A stretch of 10,075 nucleotides of DNA. It comes from an uncultured Blautia sp. (GTDB taxonomy: Bacteria; Bacillota; Clostridia; Lachnospirales; Lachnospiraceae). Below are positions 1 through 7,340 of this stretch, one piece after another. The DNA is taken from the NCBI GenBank assembly GCA_900549015.1, contig URMH01000067.1, forward strand, positions 1-10,075, given 5' to 3'. Positions within the stretch are counted from its first letter, which is position 1. Each line of letters starts with the position of its first letter. The position numbers and the translations under genes are program-made. A model generated the notes under the pieces. It made no database searches. It worked only from the letters and a program-made list of their open reading frames with translations, and was not told where the DNA came from.

Positions 1-22
1 TTTTTTTGAAAAAAAGAGGAAT

Positions 23-52
23 TTGAAATTTTGTGTAGAATATACTTAATAT
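23..52 (+). promoter_or_regulatory. possible sigma-A promoter upstream of dgt
   Basis: TTGAAA at 23-28 matches five of six bases of the -35 consensus. TAATAT at 47-52 is a weak -10 (four of six) after an 18-bp spacer. A T7-G-A7 palindrome at 1-15 lies upstream and could act as an AT-rich UP-like element or be the tail of an upstream terminator; the window edge prevents a decision. TATACT at 41-46 is a better -10 hexamer but has no matching -35. The six-gene run needs a promoter at or before this point, but this assignment is tentative. Confidence 0.3.
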
Positions 53-62
53 GAGAGGGTTT

Positions 63-104
63 ATGAAGAGCAGTTTTGTCAGTCTGTGGAGGAAGGTGCT
101 ATGA
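63..104 (+). CDS. possible 13-codon leader ORF overlapping the dgt start
   Basis: An ATG at 63 opens a 13-codon frame encoding MKSSFVSLWRKVL. Its TGA stop (102-104) overlaps the dgt ATG (101-103) as ATGA, a classic translational-coupling arrangement. GAGAGG at 53-58 could serve as a Shine-Dalgarno site, although it is only 4 nt from the ATG. The dgt Shine-Dalgarno lies inside this frame. The peptide is short, cationic and carries one Trp, with no recognisable family. It may be chance, since short ORFs are common; only the ATGA junction makes it notable. Confidence 0.2.
   Translation: MKSSFVSLWRKVL
88..96 (+). promoter_or_regulatory. ribosome binding site deciding the dgt start
   Basis: GGAGGAAGG lies 8 nt (counted from the end of GGAGG) before the ATG at 101. 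An in-frame GTG at 86 would begin before this site and has no Shine-Dalgarno of its own, so ATG 101 is the better start. Confidence 0.8.
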
Positions 105-1117
105 GCAATAATATAAGAGAAACGATGGAATTTAGAGAGAAACAGATGTTAAGCCCTTATGCTGTGTGCAGTGCGGATTCCATAGGACGGGAGCGTCCGG
201 AGGAAGAATGTGATATGCGGACAGCGTTTCAGAGAGACAGGGACAGGATCCTTCACAGCAAGGCGTTTCGCAGGCTGAAGGATAAGACCCAGGTTTTTCT
301 GGCGCCTCAGGGCGACCATTACAGAAATCGCCTTACCCATACGCTGGAGGTTTCGCAGATAGCAAGAACCATAGCGAAGGCTCTGCGCCTGAACGAGGAT
401 CTGGTAGAAGCGATCGCCCTCGGGCATGACCTTGGACACACGCCTTTCGGACATTCCGGAGAACGTGCTCTTAATGAAATCCACCCGGAAGGGTTTGCTC
501 ACTATAAACAGAGTGTGCGGGTGGTAGAAGTTCTGGAAAAAGGCGGAATGGGTTTAAACCTTACATGGGAGGTCCGGGACGGGATCCGGAATCACAGAAC
601 AAGCGGAAGTCCGTCCACACTGGAAGGACAGGTAGTGCGGTTCTCTGATAAAATTGCATATATCCATCACGATATGGATGATGCGCAGAGGGCAGGCATT
701 ATTACGGAGGACGATATACCCATTACCCTTCGTACGCTTCTGGGATATACCACAAAGGAGAGACTGAATACATTTGTACATAGTATTATTGAAAACAGCA
801 TAAATAAAGAGACAATCCAGATGGCGCCTGAGATTGAAGAGGGGCTTATGGATATTCGGAGCATCATGTTTCAGGATGTGTATGAGAATCCTCTTGCAAA
901 AAAGGAGGAACAGAAAGCCATCAAAATGCTGACGGAGCTTTACGAGCATTATATTGAGCACCCGGAAGCCATGTCCAGGGAATACAGGGAGCTGATCACA
1001 GAAAAGGGGGAGAAAAAATCCCAGGTTGTCTGTGATTATCTCTCCGGAATGACAGATCAGTATTCTATGGAAAAATTCCGGGAAATTTATATCCCTTCCG
1101 GCTGGTCTGTTTATTAA
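101..1117 (+). CDS. dgt: deoxyguanosinetriphosphate triphosphohydrolase-like protein (HD domain dNTPase)
   Basis: This is a cytoplasmic HD-superfamily dNTP triphosphohydrolase, which in this family splits dNTPs to deoxynucleoside plus triphosphate and so tunes dNTP pools. With the ATG at 101 it is 338 residues, the usual length of the short bacterial dGTPase-like clade. The N-terminal TAFQRDRDRILHSKAFRRL segment is typical. The metal ligands of the HD site appear as H80 (in RLTHTLE), H109-D110 (in GHDLGHTPFGH) and D183 (in RFSDKIAY). A gap of 35 bp separates it from dnaG, and this dGTPase-dnaG-rpoD order is common in Clostridia, so cotranscription is likely. True substrate preference among dNTPs cannot be read from the sequence. 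The stop codon lies within an extended hairpin (1082-1133). The family assignment is very secure. Confidence 0.95.
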   Translation: MSNNIRETMEFREKQMLSPYAVCSADSIGRERPEEECDMRTAFQRDRDRILHSKAFRRLKDKTQVFLAPQGDHYRNRLTHTLEVSQIARTIAKALRLNEDLVEAIALGHDLGHTPFGHSGERALNEIHPEGFAHYKQSVRVVEVLEKGGMGLNLTWEVRDGIRNHRTSGSPSTLEGQVVRFSDKIAYIHHDMDDAQRAGIITEDDIPITLRTLLGYTTKERLNTFVHSIIENSINKETIQMAPEIEEGLMDIRSIMFQDVYENPLAKKEEQKAIKMLTELYEHYIEHPEAMSREYRELITEKGEKKSQVVCDYLSGMTDQYSMEKFREIYIPSGWSVY

Positions 1118-1133
1118 ACAGGAAGGGAATTTC
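1082..1133 (+). other. extended imperfect hairpin spanning the dgt stop codon
   Basis: Three nested complementary pairs can be read. The outer is GAAATT (1082-1087) with AATTTC (1128-1133), sharing its edge base with the middle stem. The middle is TCCCTTCC (1092-1099) with GGAAGGGA (1121-1128). The inner is TGTT (1108-1111) with AACA (1117-1120), around the dgt stop codon. A 7- to 8-nt bulge lies on the left side. No U-run follows, so it is not an intrinsic terminator. It ends 7 nt before the dnaG Shine-Dalgarno (1141-1149). Possible roles are mRNA processing, stability or modulation of dnaG translation, all inferred. Confidence 0.45.
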
Positions 1134-1152
1134 TGGCAAAGGAGGAAGGCAG

Positions 1153-2946
1153 ATGCGGTATTCGGACGATGTGATTGAAGAAGTACGGACGAAAAACGAT
1201 ATTGTGGACGTTGTGTCGCAATATGTAAAACTTACAAGAAAAGGAAGTTCTTACTTTGGCCTCTGTCCGTTTCATAATGAAAAAACGCCTTCTTTTTCTG
1301 TGACGCCTGCAAAACAGATGTATTACTGTTTTGGATGCGGAGCAGGAGGAAACGTATTTAATTTTGTTATGGAATATGAAAATTATACATTTGGGGAGGC
1401 GCTTTCCCATCTCGCGCAGAGGGCAGGGGTGGAGCTTCCAAAAATAGAATATTCCAGAGAAGCGAAGGAAAAGGCGGAGCGAAAAGCCCTGCTTCTGGAG
1501 ATTAATAAAAAAGCAGCCCAGTATTTTTATTATCAGTTAAGAAGAGAAGGCGGAAAAGCTGCTTATCAGTATCTCACAGGCAGAGGTTTGAGCGAGGAGA
1601 CGATCAAGAAATTCGGTCTTGGATATTCCGACAAGTACAGCGATGACCTTTATAAATATATGAAGGCAAAGGGATATTCTGATGAGCTTTTGCGGGAATC
1701 CGGACTGTTTAATGCGGACGAGAGACGGGGAATGTATGATAAATTCTGGAACCGTGTGATTTTTCCGATCATGGACATCAATAACCGTGTGATCGGTTTT
1801 GGCGGGCGCGTGATGGGAGACGGAAAACCGAAATATCTGAACTCGCCGGAGACGAAGATTTTTGATAAAAGCCGGAATCTGTACGGTCTGAATGTGGCAA
1901 GAACCACGAGGAAGAATTATCTGATTCTCTGTGAGGGATATATGGACGTGATTTCCATGCACCAGGCAGGCTTTACAAATGCGGTGGCTTCTCTTGGAAC
2001 CGCCCTCACGTCCGGCCATGCAAGCCTCTTAAAGCGCTATACAGAAGAGGTGCTTCTTCTTTATGACAGCGATGAGGCGGGGATCCGGGCAGCTCTTCGC
2101 GCCATTCCTATTTTAAGGGAGGCGGGAGTGAATGCGAAGGTGGTAAGCTTAAAGCCGTATAAAGACCCTGATGAATTTATCAAAAATATGGGAGCAGAGG
2201 CTTTTGAGGAGCGTCTTTTAAACGCGTCTGACAGCTTTCTGTTCCGTGTACATACAGGGGAGGCAGAAGCGGATATGGAAACGCCTCAGGGACAGAACCG
2301 GTTTTTTGAGGAATGTGCCCGTATGCTTCTGGAGCTTTCCGACGAGCTGGAGCGGAATCTTTATATAGAAGCGATTGTAAAGGATTACCGGAGATATGGT
2401 ATAAGCAGTGAGGATTTGAGAAAAAGGGTGAATACCCTTGCCATGAAAGGAACAAGGGCGGAACAGAGAGTGCAGCCTAAAAGTACGGGACATGATACGA
2501 AAAAGAGAGAATCTGCAGGAGACAAGGCACAGAAGCTTATGCTTACCTGGCTTGTCACATATCCGGGGATTTTTGAGGAAGCAGAGAAGTATCTTTCCCC
2601 TTCCGATTTTGTAGTTCCTCTTTACCGGCAGGTGGCGGAAATGCTTTTTGCCCAGAGAAAAGAAGGGGAAGTCAATCCCGCCCGCCTCTTAAATGTCTTT
2701 ACAGACAGTGAGGAGCAGAGAGAGGTGGCGTCTCTTTTTAACGCGACTATTCATCTGGAAACACCGGAGGAACAGAACCGGGCATTTCTGGATGCGCTCC
2801 TTCGGATAAAGGAAGAGAGTCTTGCGGAAAAAAATAAAAACTGGGACCCAACGGATATGCAGGCTCTTCAGGAGCTGATACAGGCAAAAAAAGAGTTGGA
2901 AGACCTTGGAAGAAACGGGCATAAGCTGCATATTTCTTTCGAATAA
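1153..2946 (+). CDS. dnaG: DNA primase
   Basis: DnaG makes the short RNA primers for Okazaki fragments, working with the replicative helicase at the fork. At 597 residues it has the normal bacterial length. Domain order is as expected. An N-terminal zinc-binding domain has a Cys-His-Cys-Cys set (C38, H41, C59, C62). The RNA polymerase core follows, with the basic YLNSPETKIFDKS segment (228-240). The TOPRIM domain shows E261 in CEGYMDV, D305 and D307 in YDSDEAG, and D338/D340 in KDPDEF. A more variable helicase-binding C-terminus starts at about residue 455, after a low-complexity linker (about 430-455). The start is fixed by GGAGGAAGG at 1141-1149. rpoD follows after 39 bp, the classic macromolecular-synthesis arrangement (dnaG-rpoD). 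All key residues are present. Confidence 0.98.
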   Translation: MRYSDDVIEEVRTKNDIVDVVSQYVKLTRKGSSYFGLCPFHNEKTPSFSVTPAKQMYYCFGCGAGGNVFNFVMEYENYTFGEALSHLAQRAGVELPKIEYSREAKEKAERKALLLEINKKAAQYFYYQLRREGGKAAYQYLTGRGLSEETIKKFGLGYSDKYSDDLYKYMKAKGYSDELLRESGLFNADERRGMYDKFWNRVIFPIMDINNRVIGFGGRVMGDGKPKYLNSPETKIFDKSRNLYGLNVARTTRKNYLILCEGYMDVISMHQAGFTNAVASLGTALTSGHASLLKRYTEEVLLLYDSDEAGIRAALRAIPILREAGVNAKVVSLKPYKDPDEFIKNMGAEAFEERLLNASDSFLFRVHTGEAEADMETPQGQNRFFEECARMLLELSDELERNLYIEAIVKDYRRYGISSEDLRKRVNTLAMKGTRAEQRVQPKSTGHDTKKRESAGDKAQKLMLTWLVTYPGIFEEAEKYLSPSDFVVPLYRQVAEMLFAQRKEGEVNPARLLNVFTDSEEQREVASLFNATIHLETPEEQNRAFLDALLRIKEESLAEKNKNWDPTDMQALQELIQAKKELEDLGRNGHKLHISFE

Positions 2947-2985
2947 GGATAAAATATAAACACTATATGGAGGTATAGAACACAT

Positions 2986-4113
2986 ATGGAAATGAATATG
3001 GGTAAATTCAGCGAGAAACTGGTAGAGCTTCTGGAGCTTGCAAAAAAGAAGAAAAACGTACTGGAGTATCAGGAAATCAACGATTTCTTTAAAGATCAGC
3101 CACTTGATGTGGAGCAGATGGAAAAGGTGTTTGATTTTCTGGAGGCAAGCGGAGTAGATGTTCTGCGCATCACAGAAAATATCGGGGACGATATTATTCT
3201 TGATGATGATCTGGAAATTGACGGACTGGAAGATGAGGAAGAGGTAGAGCTTGATAAAATTGATTTATCTGTTCCGGAAGGTGTAAGCATTGAGGATCCG
3301 GTGCGTATGTATTTAAAGGAAATCGGAAAGGTAAATCTTCTGACAGCCGATGAGGAGACGGAGCTTGCAAAGAGAATGGAGCAGGGAGACGAGGCTGCAA
3401 AGAAACGTCTTGCGGAGGCAAACTTACGTCTTGTAGTAAGCATTGCGAAGAGATATGTGGGAAGAGGCATGCTGTTCCTTGACCTGATCCAGGAGGGAAA
3501 TCTGGGTCTTATTAAAGCAGTAGAAAAATTTGATTACAGAAAAGGATATAAATTCAGTACGTATGCAACCTGGTGGATCCGTCAGGCAATTACAAGAGCC
3601 ATTGCAGACCAGGCGAGAACCATTCGTATTCCGGTTCATATGGTAGAGACGATCAACAAGTTGATCCGTGTATCAAGACAGCTTCTTCAGGAGCTGGGAA
3701 GAGAGCCGTCTCCGGAAGAGATTGCAGAAGAGATGGACATGTCTGTTGACCGTGTAAGAGAAATCCTTAAAATTTCTCAGGAACCGGTATCTCTGGAAAC
3801 ACCGATCGGTGAGGAGGAAGACAGCCATCTGGGAGACTTTATCCAGGATGATAATGTTCCTGTTCCGGCAGATGCGGCAGCCTTCACACTTTTGAAAGAG
3901 CAGCTTGTGGAAGTGCTGGGAACACTGACAGACAGAGAGCAGAAGGTGCTCCGTCTTCGTTTTGGTCTTGATGACGGAAGAGCAAGAACACTGGAGGAAG
4001 TGGGCAAAGAATTCAATGTAACGAGAGAACGTATTCGTCAGATTGAGGCAAAAGCGCTCAGAAAGCTCCGTCATCCAAGCCGCAGCCGCAAACTGAAAGA
4101 TTACCTTGATTAA
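2986..4113 (+). CDS. rpoD: RNA polymerase primary sigma factor (sigma-70/SigA)
   Basis: This is the housekeeping sigma factor that directs RNA polymerase to -35/-10 promoters. It has 375 residues, the compact Gram-positive SigA size without the long non-conserved insert of proteobacterial sigma-70. Region 1.1 covers about residues 6-60 and is followed by an acidic linker (68-91, rich in D/E). Region 1.2 is at about 104-131. Region 2 is at about 142-213, with RLVVSIAKRY, DLIQEGNLGLIKAVEKFD and the -10 recognition segment YATWWIRQAITRAI. Region 3 is at about 216-292. Region 4 is at about 305-370, with the helix-turn-helix TLEEVGKEFNVTRERIRQIE (335-354). GGAGG at 2969-2973 is 12 nt before ATG 2986, slightly long; in-frame ATGs at 2992 and 2998 are possible alternative starts. 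I see no convincing promoter in the 39-bp gap, so it is probably cotranscribed with dnaG. Confidence 0.98.
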   Translation: MEMNMGKFSEKLVELLELAKKKKNVLEYQEINDFFKDQPLDVEQMEKVFDFLEASGVDVLRITENIGDDIILDDDLEIDGLEDEEEVELDKIDLSVPEGVSIEDPVRMYLKEIGKVNLLTADEETELAKRMEQGDEAAKKRLAEANLRLVVSIAKRYVGRGMLFLDLIQEGNLGLIKAVEKFDYRKGYKFSTYATWWIRQAITRAIADQARTIRIPVHMVETINKLIRVSRQLLQELGREPSPEEIAEEMDMSVDRVREILKISQEPVSLETPIGEEEDSHLGDFIQDDNVPVPADAAAFTLLKEQLVEVLGTLTDREQKVLRLRFGLDDGRARTLEEVGKEFNVTRERIRQIEAKALRKLRHPSRSRKLKDYLD

Positions 4114-4117
4114 GGAG
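4112..4117 (+). promoter_or_regulatory. ribosome binding site deciding the trmK start
   Basis: AAGGAG overlaps the rpoD stop codon (4111-4113) and lies 6 nt before ATG 4124. An in-frame TTG at 4106 precedes this site and is therefore an unlikely start. The overlap suggests translation of trmK is linked to termination on rpoD. Confidence 0.75.
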
Positions 4118-4123
4118 AAGAAT

Positions 4124-4831
4124 ATGCAGTTATCCTTACGCCTCTGTGCCATTGCAGATATGGTGACAGAGGGCAATAAGCTTGTTGATGTGGGATGTGA
4201 CCACGGGTATCTTCCTGTATATCTGCTTCTTAATAAAAAAATCCCGGGTGCTGTTGCTGCGGATGTAAGAAAAGGTCCTCTGTCCAGGGCAGAGGAGCAT
4301 ATTTCTCAGTATGGTCTTGAGGAATACATAGAAACAAGACTTTCTGACGGACTTTCTGCGATAGCTCCGGGAGAGGGAGATACCCTTGTAATTGCGGGAA
4401 TGGGCGGTCCTCTCATGGAACGGATCCTCACAGAAGGGAAGACAGTCAGAGAGACGTTTCAGGAAATGATCCTTCAGCCCCAGTCTGATATTCCTCATTT
4501 CCGGCATTTTATACGGGAAGAGGGCTGGGAGATTGTAAAAGAAGAAATGATTCTCGAAGATGGAAAATTTTATCCTGTGATGAAGGTGCTTCCCGTAAAA
4601 AAAGAGAATATGGAAAAATGGACAAAGGAAGATGAGATGTTTGGAAAACATCTCCTTGCTGGGAAGCACCCTGTTCTGAAAAAATATCTGGAAAGAGAGC
4701 TTCGTATTCGGAATGAAATTCTGGAGCACCTTTCAAATATTTCAAAAGGGACGGCAGAAGCCCGCATACAGGAAGTAAAGGAGGAAAAGGGGCAGATAGA
4801 AGCTGCTCTGAAACAATATGAAAGCATGTGA
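4124..4831 (+). CDS. trmK: tRNA (adenine(22)-N1)-methyltransferase
   Basis: This is a TrmK/YqfN-family SAM-dependent methyltransferase, which makes m1A at position 22 in the D-arm of certain tRNAs. From ATG 4124 it has 235 residues, the family length. The N-terminal Rossmann fold carries the SAM-binding motif VDVGCDHGYLP (21-31), an acidic AADVRKGPL strand end (45-53) and the family motif AGMGGPLM (91-98). LQPQSD (117-122) follows, near where this class positions the target base. The C-terminal region from about residue 186 is charged and helical, consistent with the coiled-coil extension of TrmK that contacts tRNA. It begins 10 bp after the rpoD stop. Its last 14 bp overlap the next gene, the conserved Firmicutes pairing yqfN-yqfO downstream of sigA. 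The start was chosen from AAGGAG at 4112-4117. Confidence 0.93.
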   Translation: MQLSLRLCAIADMVTEGNKLVDVGCDHGYLPVYLLLNKKIPGAVAADVRKGPLSRAEEHISQYGLEEYIETRLSDGLSAIAPGEGDTLVIAGMGGPLMERILTEGKTVRETFQEMILQPQSDIPHFRHFIREEGWEIVKEEMILEDGKFYPVMKVLPVKKENMEKWTKEDEMFGKHLLAGKHPVLKKYLERELRIRNEILEHLSNISKGTAEARIQEVKEEKGQIEAALKQYESM

Positions 4832-5600
4832 ACTGATTTCGTGGCTGGAAGAAAAGTATTCCCCTTCCTTTGCGGAGGACTGGGATAATGTGGGGCTTTT
4901 AGTTGGAAATGATGAGAAAGAGGTGTCCCATGTGTTTCTTGCCCTTGATCTTACGGAAGAGGTTTTAAGTCAGGCGGAACAGGCGGGAGCAGATATGATC
5001 ATTACCCACCATCCTATGATTTTTTCCGGAATAAAAAAAATAAATAATCATACCTTTACAGGAAGAAAGATTATAAAGCTGATTCAAAAGGATATTCCCT
5101 ATTATGCCATGCACACAAATTATGATGTTTTGGGAATGGCGGATTTGAGCGCCGGGTATTTAAAGCTTACAGATACAGAGGTACTTTCTGTTACAAATAA
5201 GGAAGGAGAGAACCCGGAAGGTTTTGGCCGTGTGGGAAAGCTTCCTCATAAAATGTCCCTTTTGGAATGTGCCCGTTATGTAAAAAAGTGCAACGGTCTT
5301 TCAGACGTTCGTTTCTACGGAAATCCGGACAGAGAAGTAGAAACGGCAGCTATCTGTACCGGATCCGGAAAGAGTATGATAAAAGACGCCATTCGTGCAG
5401 GGGCAGATGTGTATGTGACAGGAGACATCGACCATCATACGGGAATTGATGCAGTAGCAGAGGGGATCGCTGTCATTGATGCAGGGCATTACGGAACAGA
5501 ATATATTTTTGCAGATGCTTTAAAGAACGTTCTTCTTGAGGCGCTTCCGGAGCTTTCTGTTACGTGCGCAGAGGTGAAAAGCCCGTATACGGTAGTATAA
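4818..5600 (+). CDS. Nif3-like dinuclear metal centre hexameric protein (YqfO family)
   Basis: This NIF3/DUF34 protein has been annotated as GTP cyclohydrolase I type 2 homolog, but its cellular role is unsettled. It has 260 residues, the short form; Bacillus YqfO is longer because of a PII-like middle insertion that is absent here. Metal ligands expected for the family are visible: H64-H65 in THHPMIF, D103 in HTNYD, and H224 and E228 in GHYGTE. The DWDNVGLLVG segment near the N-terminus is a family hallmark and supports ATG 4818 as start. The gene overlaps trmK by 14 bp and has no good Shine-Dalgarno near its ATG, so it is probably translated by coupling to trmK. This constant association with a tRNA-modifying enzyme hints at a linked role, which is inference. 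An A8 run at 5033-5040 sits inside the frame, which reads through intact. Confidence 0.93.
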   Translation: MKACELISWLEEKYSPSFAEDWDNVGLLVGNDEKEVSHVFLALDLTEEVLSQAEQAGADMIITHHPMIFSGIKKINNHTFTGRKIIKLIQKDIPYYAMHTNYDVLGMADLSAGYLKLTDTEVLSVTNKEGENPEGFGRVGKLPHKMSLLECARYVKKCNGLSDVRFYGNPDREVETAAICTGSGKSMIKDAIRAGADVYVTGDIDHHTGIDAVAEGIAVIDAGHYGTEYIFADALKNVLLEALPELSVTCAEVKSPYTVV

Positions 5601-5628
5601 AAGTGCAGCAAAAAGGAGGTCCTGTATA

Positions 5629-7299
5629 ATGACAGAACAGAAAATGTGTTGTGTAACAATAAACGGTGAGAAAAAAGAGTATCCGGCAGGAATTTCCTAC
5701 TGGGAGATAGTGAAGGATTACCAGGACAGGCAAGATGCACCTGTCATTCTTGTGACAGTGGGCGGGAAGCTGAGAGAGCTTCACAAACATCTGAAAAAAG
5801 ACTGTACGCTTGGATTTGTTACAACGAAAGACGCAATCGGTCATAACGCTTATGTGAGAAGTGCCACCTTTCTTCTTTTAAAAGCCATTTATGATGTGAC
5901 AGGAAAGAAGAATCTGGAAAAAACAGTGATTCATTATGCTCTTGGAAATGGCCTTTATTTTACAATGGAGGGCGGAACTGCTCTTACAGAAGAGTTTCTT
6001 GCCTCGGTAAAGAAGCGAATGGAAGAGCTTGTAAAAGCGAAGCTTCCTATTATAAAGCGAAGTGTGGGAACAGATGAGGCGATTGCCCTCTTTCATAAGC
6101 ACCATATGTATGATAAAGAGAAGCTGTTCCGTTACCGCCGTGTTTCGAGAGTGAATATATATAGCATTGAAAGTTTTGAGGATTATTTCTACGGATTTAT
6201 GGCGTGTCATACAGGATATGTGAAATATTTTGATCTCCAGCTCTATGATGAAGGTTTTGTGCTGATCCTTCCAAGAAAAGAAACACCGGATAAGCTGGAT
6301 CCTTTTGTTCCTCAGAATAAGATTTTTTCTGTACAGAAGGAATCTCAGGAATGGGGCGAGAAAATGGATGTGGCTACAGTTGGAGATTTAAACGGAAAAC
6401 TGACCAGGGAAGGTGTGAGAAGTATCCTTCTGATCCAGGAAGCGCTTCAGGAGGCGAAGATTTCAGATATTGCGCAGCAAATAAAGGAAAGAGGAAATGT
6501 AAAATTTGTAATGATTGCAGGACCGTCTTCATCAGGGAAGACCAGCTTTTCTCACAGACTTTCCATTCAGCTTATGGCACATGGAATGCGTCCTCATCCG
6601 ATCGCTGTTGACAATTATTTTGTAAACAGAGAAGATACCCCTCTCGATGAATTTGGGGAGAAAAATTACGAATGTCTGGAAGCTATTGATGTGGAGCTGT
6701 TTAATGAAAATATGCTCGCTCTTCTTTCTGGTGAGGAAGTAGAGCTTCCTGTTTATAATTTTGTTACAGGAAAGCGGGAGTATAAGGGAGATTATCTGAA
6801 ACTTGGAAAAGAAGATATTCTTGTAATAGAAGGCATACATGGTTTAAATGACCGCTTAAGCTATGCGCTTCCAAAAGAAAGCAAGTTTAAAATTTATATC
6901 AGTGCCCTGACGCAGTTGAATATAGATGAGCATAATCGGATTCCAACGACAGACGGACGTCTGATTAGACGCATTGTCCGTGATGCGAGAACAAGGGGGA
7001 CGTCTGCAAAAGAAACCATTGCCAGATGGCCTTCTGTGAGAAGAGGAGAGGAAGAGAATATTTTCCCGTTCCAGGAGCAGGCGGACGTGATGTTTAACTC
7101 GGCGCTTGTATACGAGCTTGCCTGTCTGAAGGTTTATGCAGAGCCGCTTCTTTTTGGAATTGGAAAAGATGAGCCGGAGTATGAGGAGGCAAAACGCCTC
7201 TTGAAATTCTTTGATTATTTTGTTCCTGTTCCAAGTGAGGAAGTGCCGAATAATTCTCTTTTGCGGGAATTTATCGGAGGAAGTTGTTTTAATGTGTAA
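5629..7299 (+). CDS. nucleoside (uridine-kinase-like) kinase with N-terminal threonyl-tRNA-synthetase-like domains
   Basis: This is a 556-residue fusion. Residues about 6-66 resemble a TGS-type ubiquitin-like domain. Residues about 70-215 resemble the editing/SAD region of threonyl-tRNA synthetase. Residues about 290-500 form a phosphoribulokinase/uridine-kinase P-loop kinase. The Walker A motif is GPSSSGKT (298-305). VDNYF (327-331) supplies the acidic residue typical of uridine kinases, and VIEGIHGLND (399-408) matches the family's later motif. Where ThrRS editing domains carry HxxxH, this protein appears to have RSATF (77-81), so the editing site looks lost; this is my alignment by eye. 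AAGGAGGT (5613-5620) fixes the start with 8-nt spacing. It follows the Nif3 gene by 28 bp, so it is likely cotranscribed. The family is common in Clostridia but its substrate is not established. No transmembrane segment or signal peptide is seen. Confidence 0.88.
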   Translation: MTEQKMCCVTINGEKKEYPAGISYWEIVKDYQDRQDAPVILVTVGGKLRELHKHLKKDCTLGFVTTKDAIGHNAYVRSATFLLLKAIYDVTGKKNLEKTVIHYALGNGLYFTMEGGTALTEEFLASVKKRMEELVKAKLPIIKRSVGTDEAIALFHKHHMYDKEKLFRYRRVSRVNIYSIESFEDYFYGFMACHTGYVKYFDLQLYDEGFVLILPRKETPDKLDPFVPQNKIFSVQKESQEWGEKMDVATVGDLNGKLTREGVRSILLIQEALQEAKISDIAQQIKERGNVKFVMIAGPSSSGKTSFSHRLSIQLMAHGMRPHPIAVDNYFVNREDTPLDEFGEKNYECLEAIDVELFNENMLALLSGEEVELPVYNFVTGKREYKGDYLKLGKEDILVIEGIHGLNDRLSYALPKESKFKIYISALTQLNIDEHNRIPTTDGRLIRRIVRDARTRGTSAKETIARWPSVRRGEEENIFPFQEQADVMFNSALVYELACLKVYAEPLLFGIGKDEPEYEEAKRLLKFFDYFVPVPSEEVPNNSLLREFIGGSCFNV

Positions 7300-7305
7300 A
7301 TTCTC

Positions 7306-7334
7306 TTTACAAGTTTGGAAAAACGTGATAAAAT
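7306..7334 (+). promoter_or_regulatory. sigma-A promoter of rnpB
   Basis: TTTACA (7306-7311, five of six) and TAAAAT (7329-7334, five of six) are separated by exactly 17 bp, with an extended -10 TG at 7326-7327. The expected start lies about 7 nt downstream, at about 7341, which agrees with the start of the P1 helix of the RNA. The -35 hexamer is also the right arm of a short dyad TGTAAA/TTTACA (7295-7300/7306-7311). No terminator separates it from the upstream kinase gene. Confidence 0.9.
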
Positions 7335-7340
7335 AGCGCT

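Noticed and set aside
86..100. GTG start at 86 for the dGTPase
   Set aside because: The codon precedes the strong GGAGGAAGG site that serves ATG 101 and has no ribosome binding site of its own.
2927..2960. Possible promoter just before rpoD (TAAAAT 2950-2955 or TATAAA 2955-2960)
   Set aside because: No reasonable -35 hexamer at 16-18 bp from either; AT-rich gap sequence is enough to explain them.
4106..4123. TTG start at 4106 for trmK
   Set aside because: It lies inside rpoD, upstream of the AAGGAG that correctly spaces ATG 4124; residues added match nothing in the family.
4136..4729. 197-codon open frame on the minus strand
   Set aside because: It is antisense to trmK, whose SAM motifs are intact; composition and lack of a ribosome binding site mark it as a shadow.
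5033..5040. A8 run in the Nif3-family gene as a programmed frameshift site
   Set aside because: The protein reads through with family residues on both sides, and no downstream stimulatory structure or alternative product is evident.
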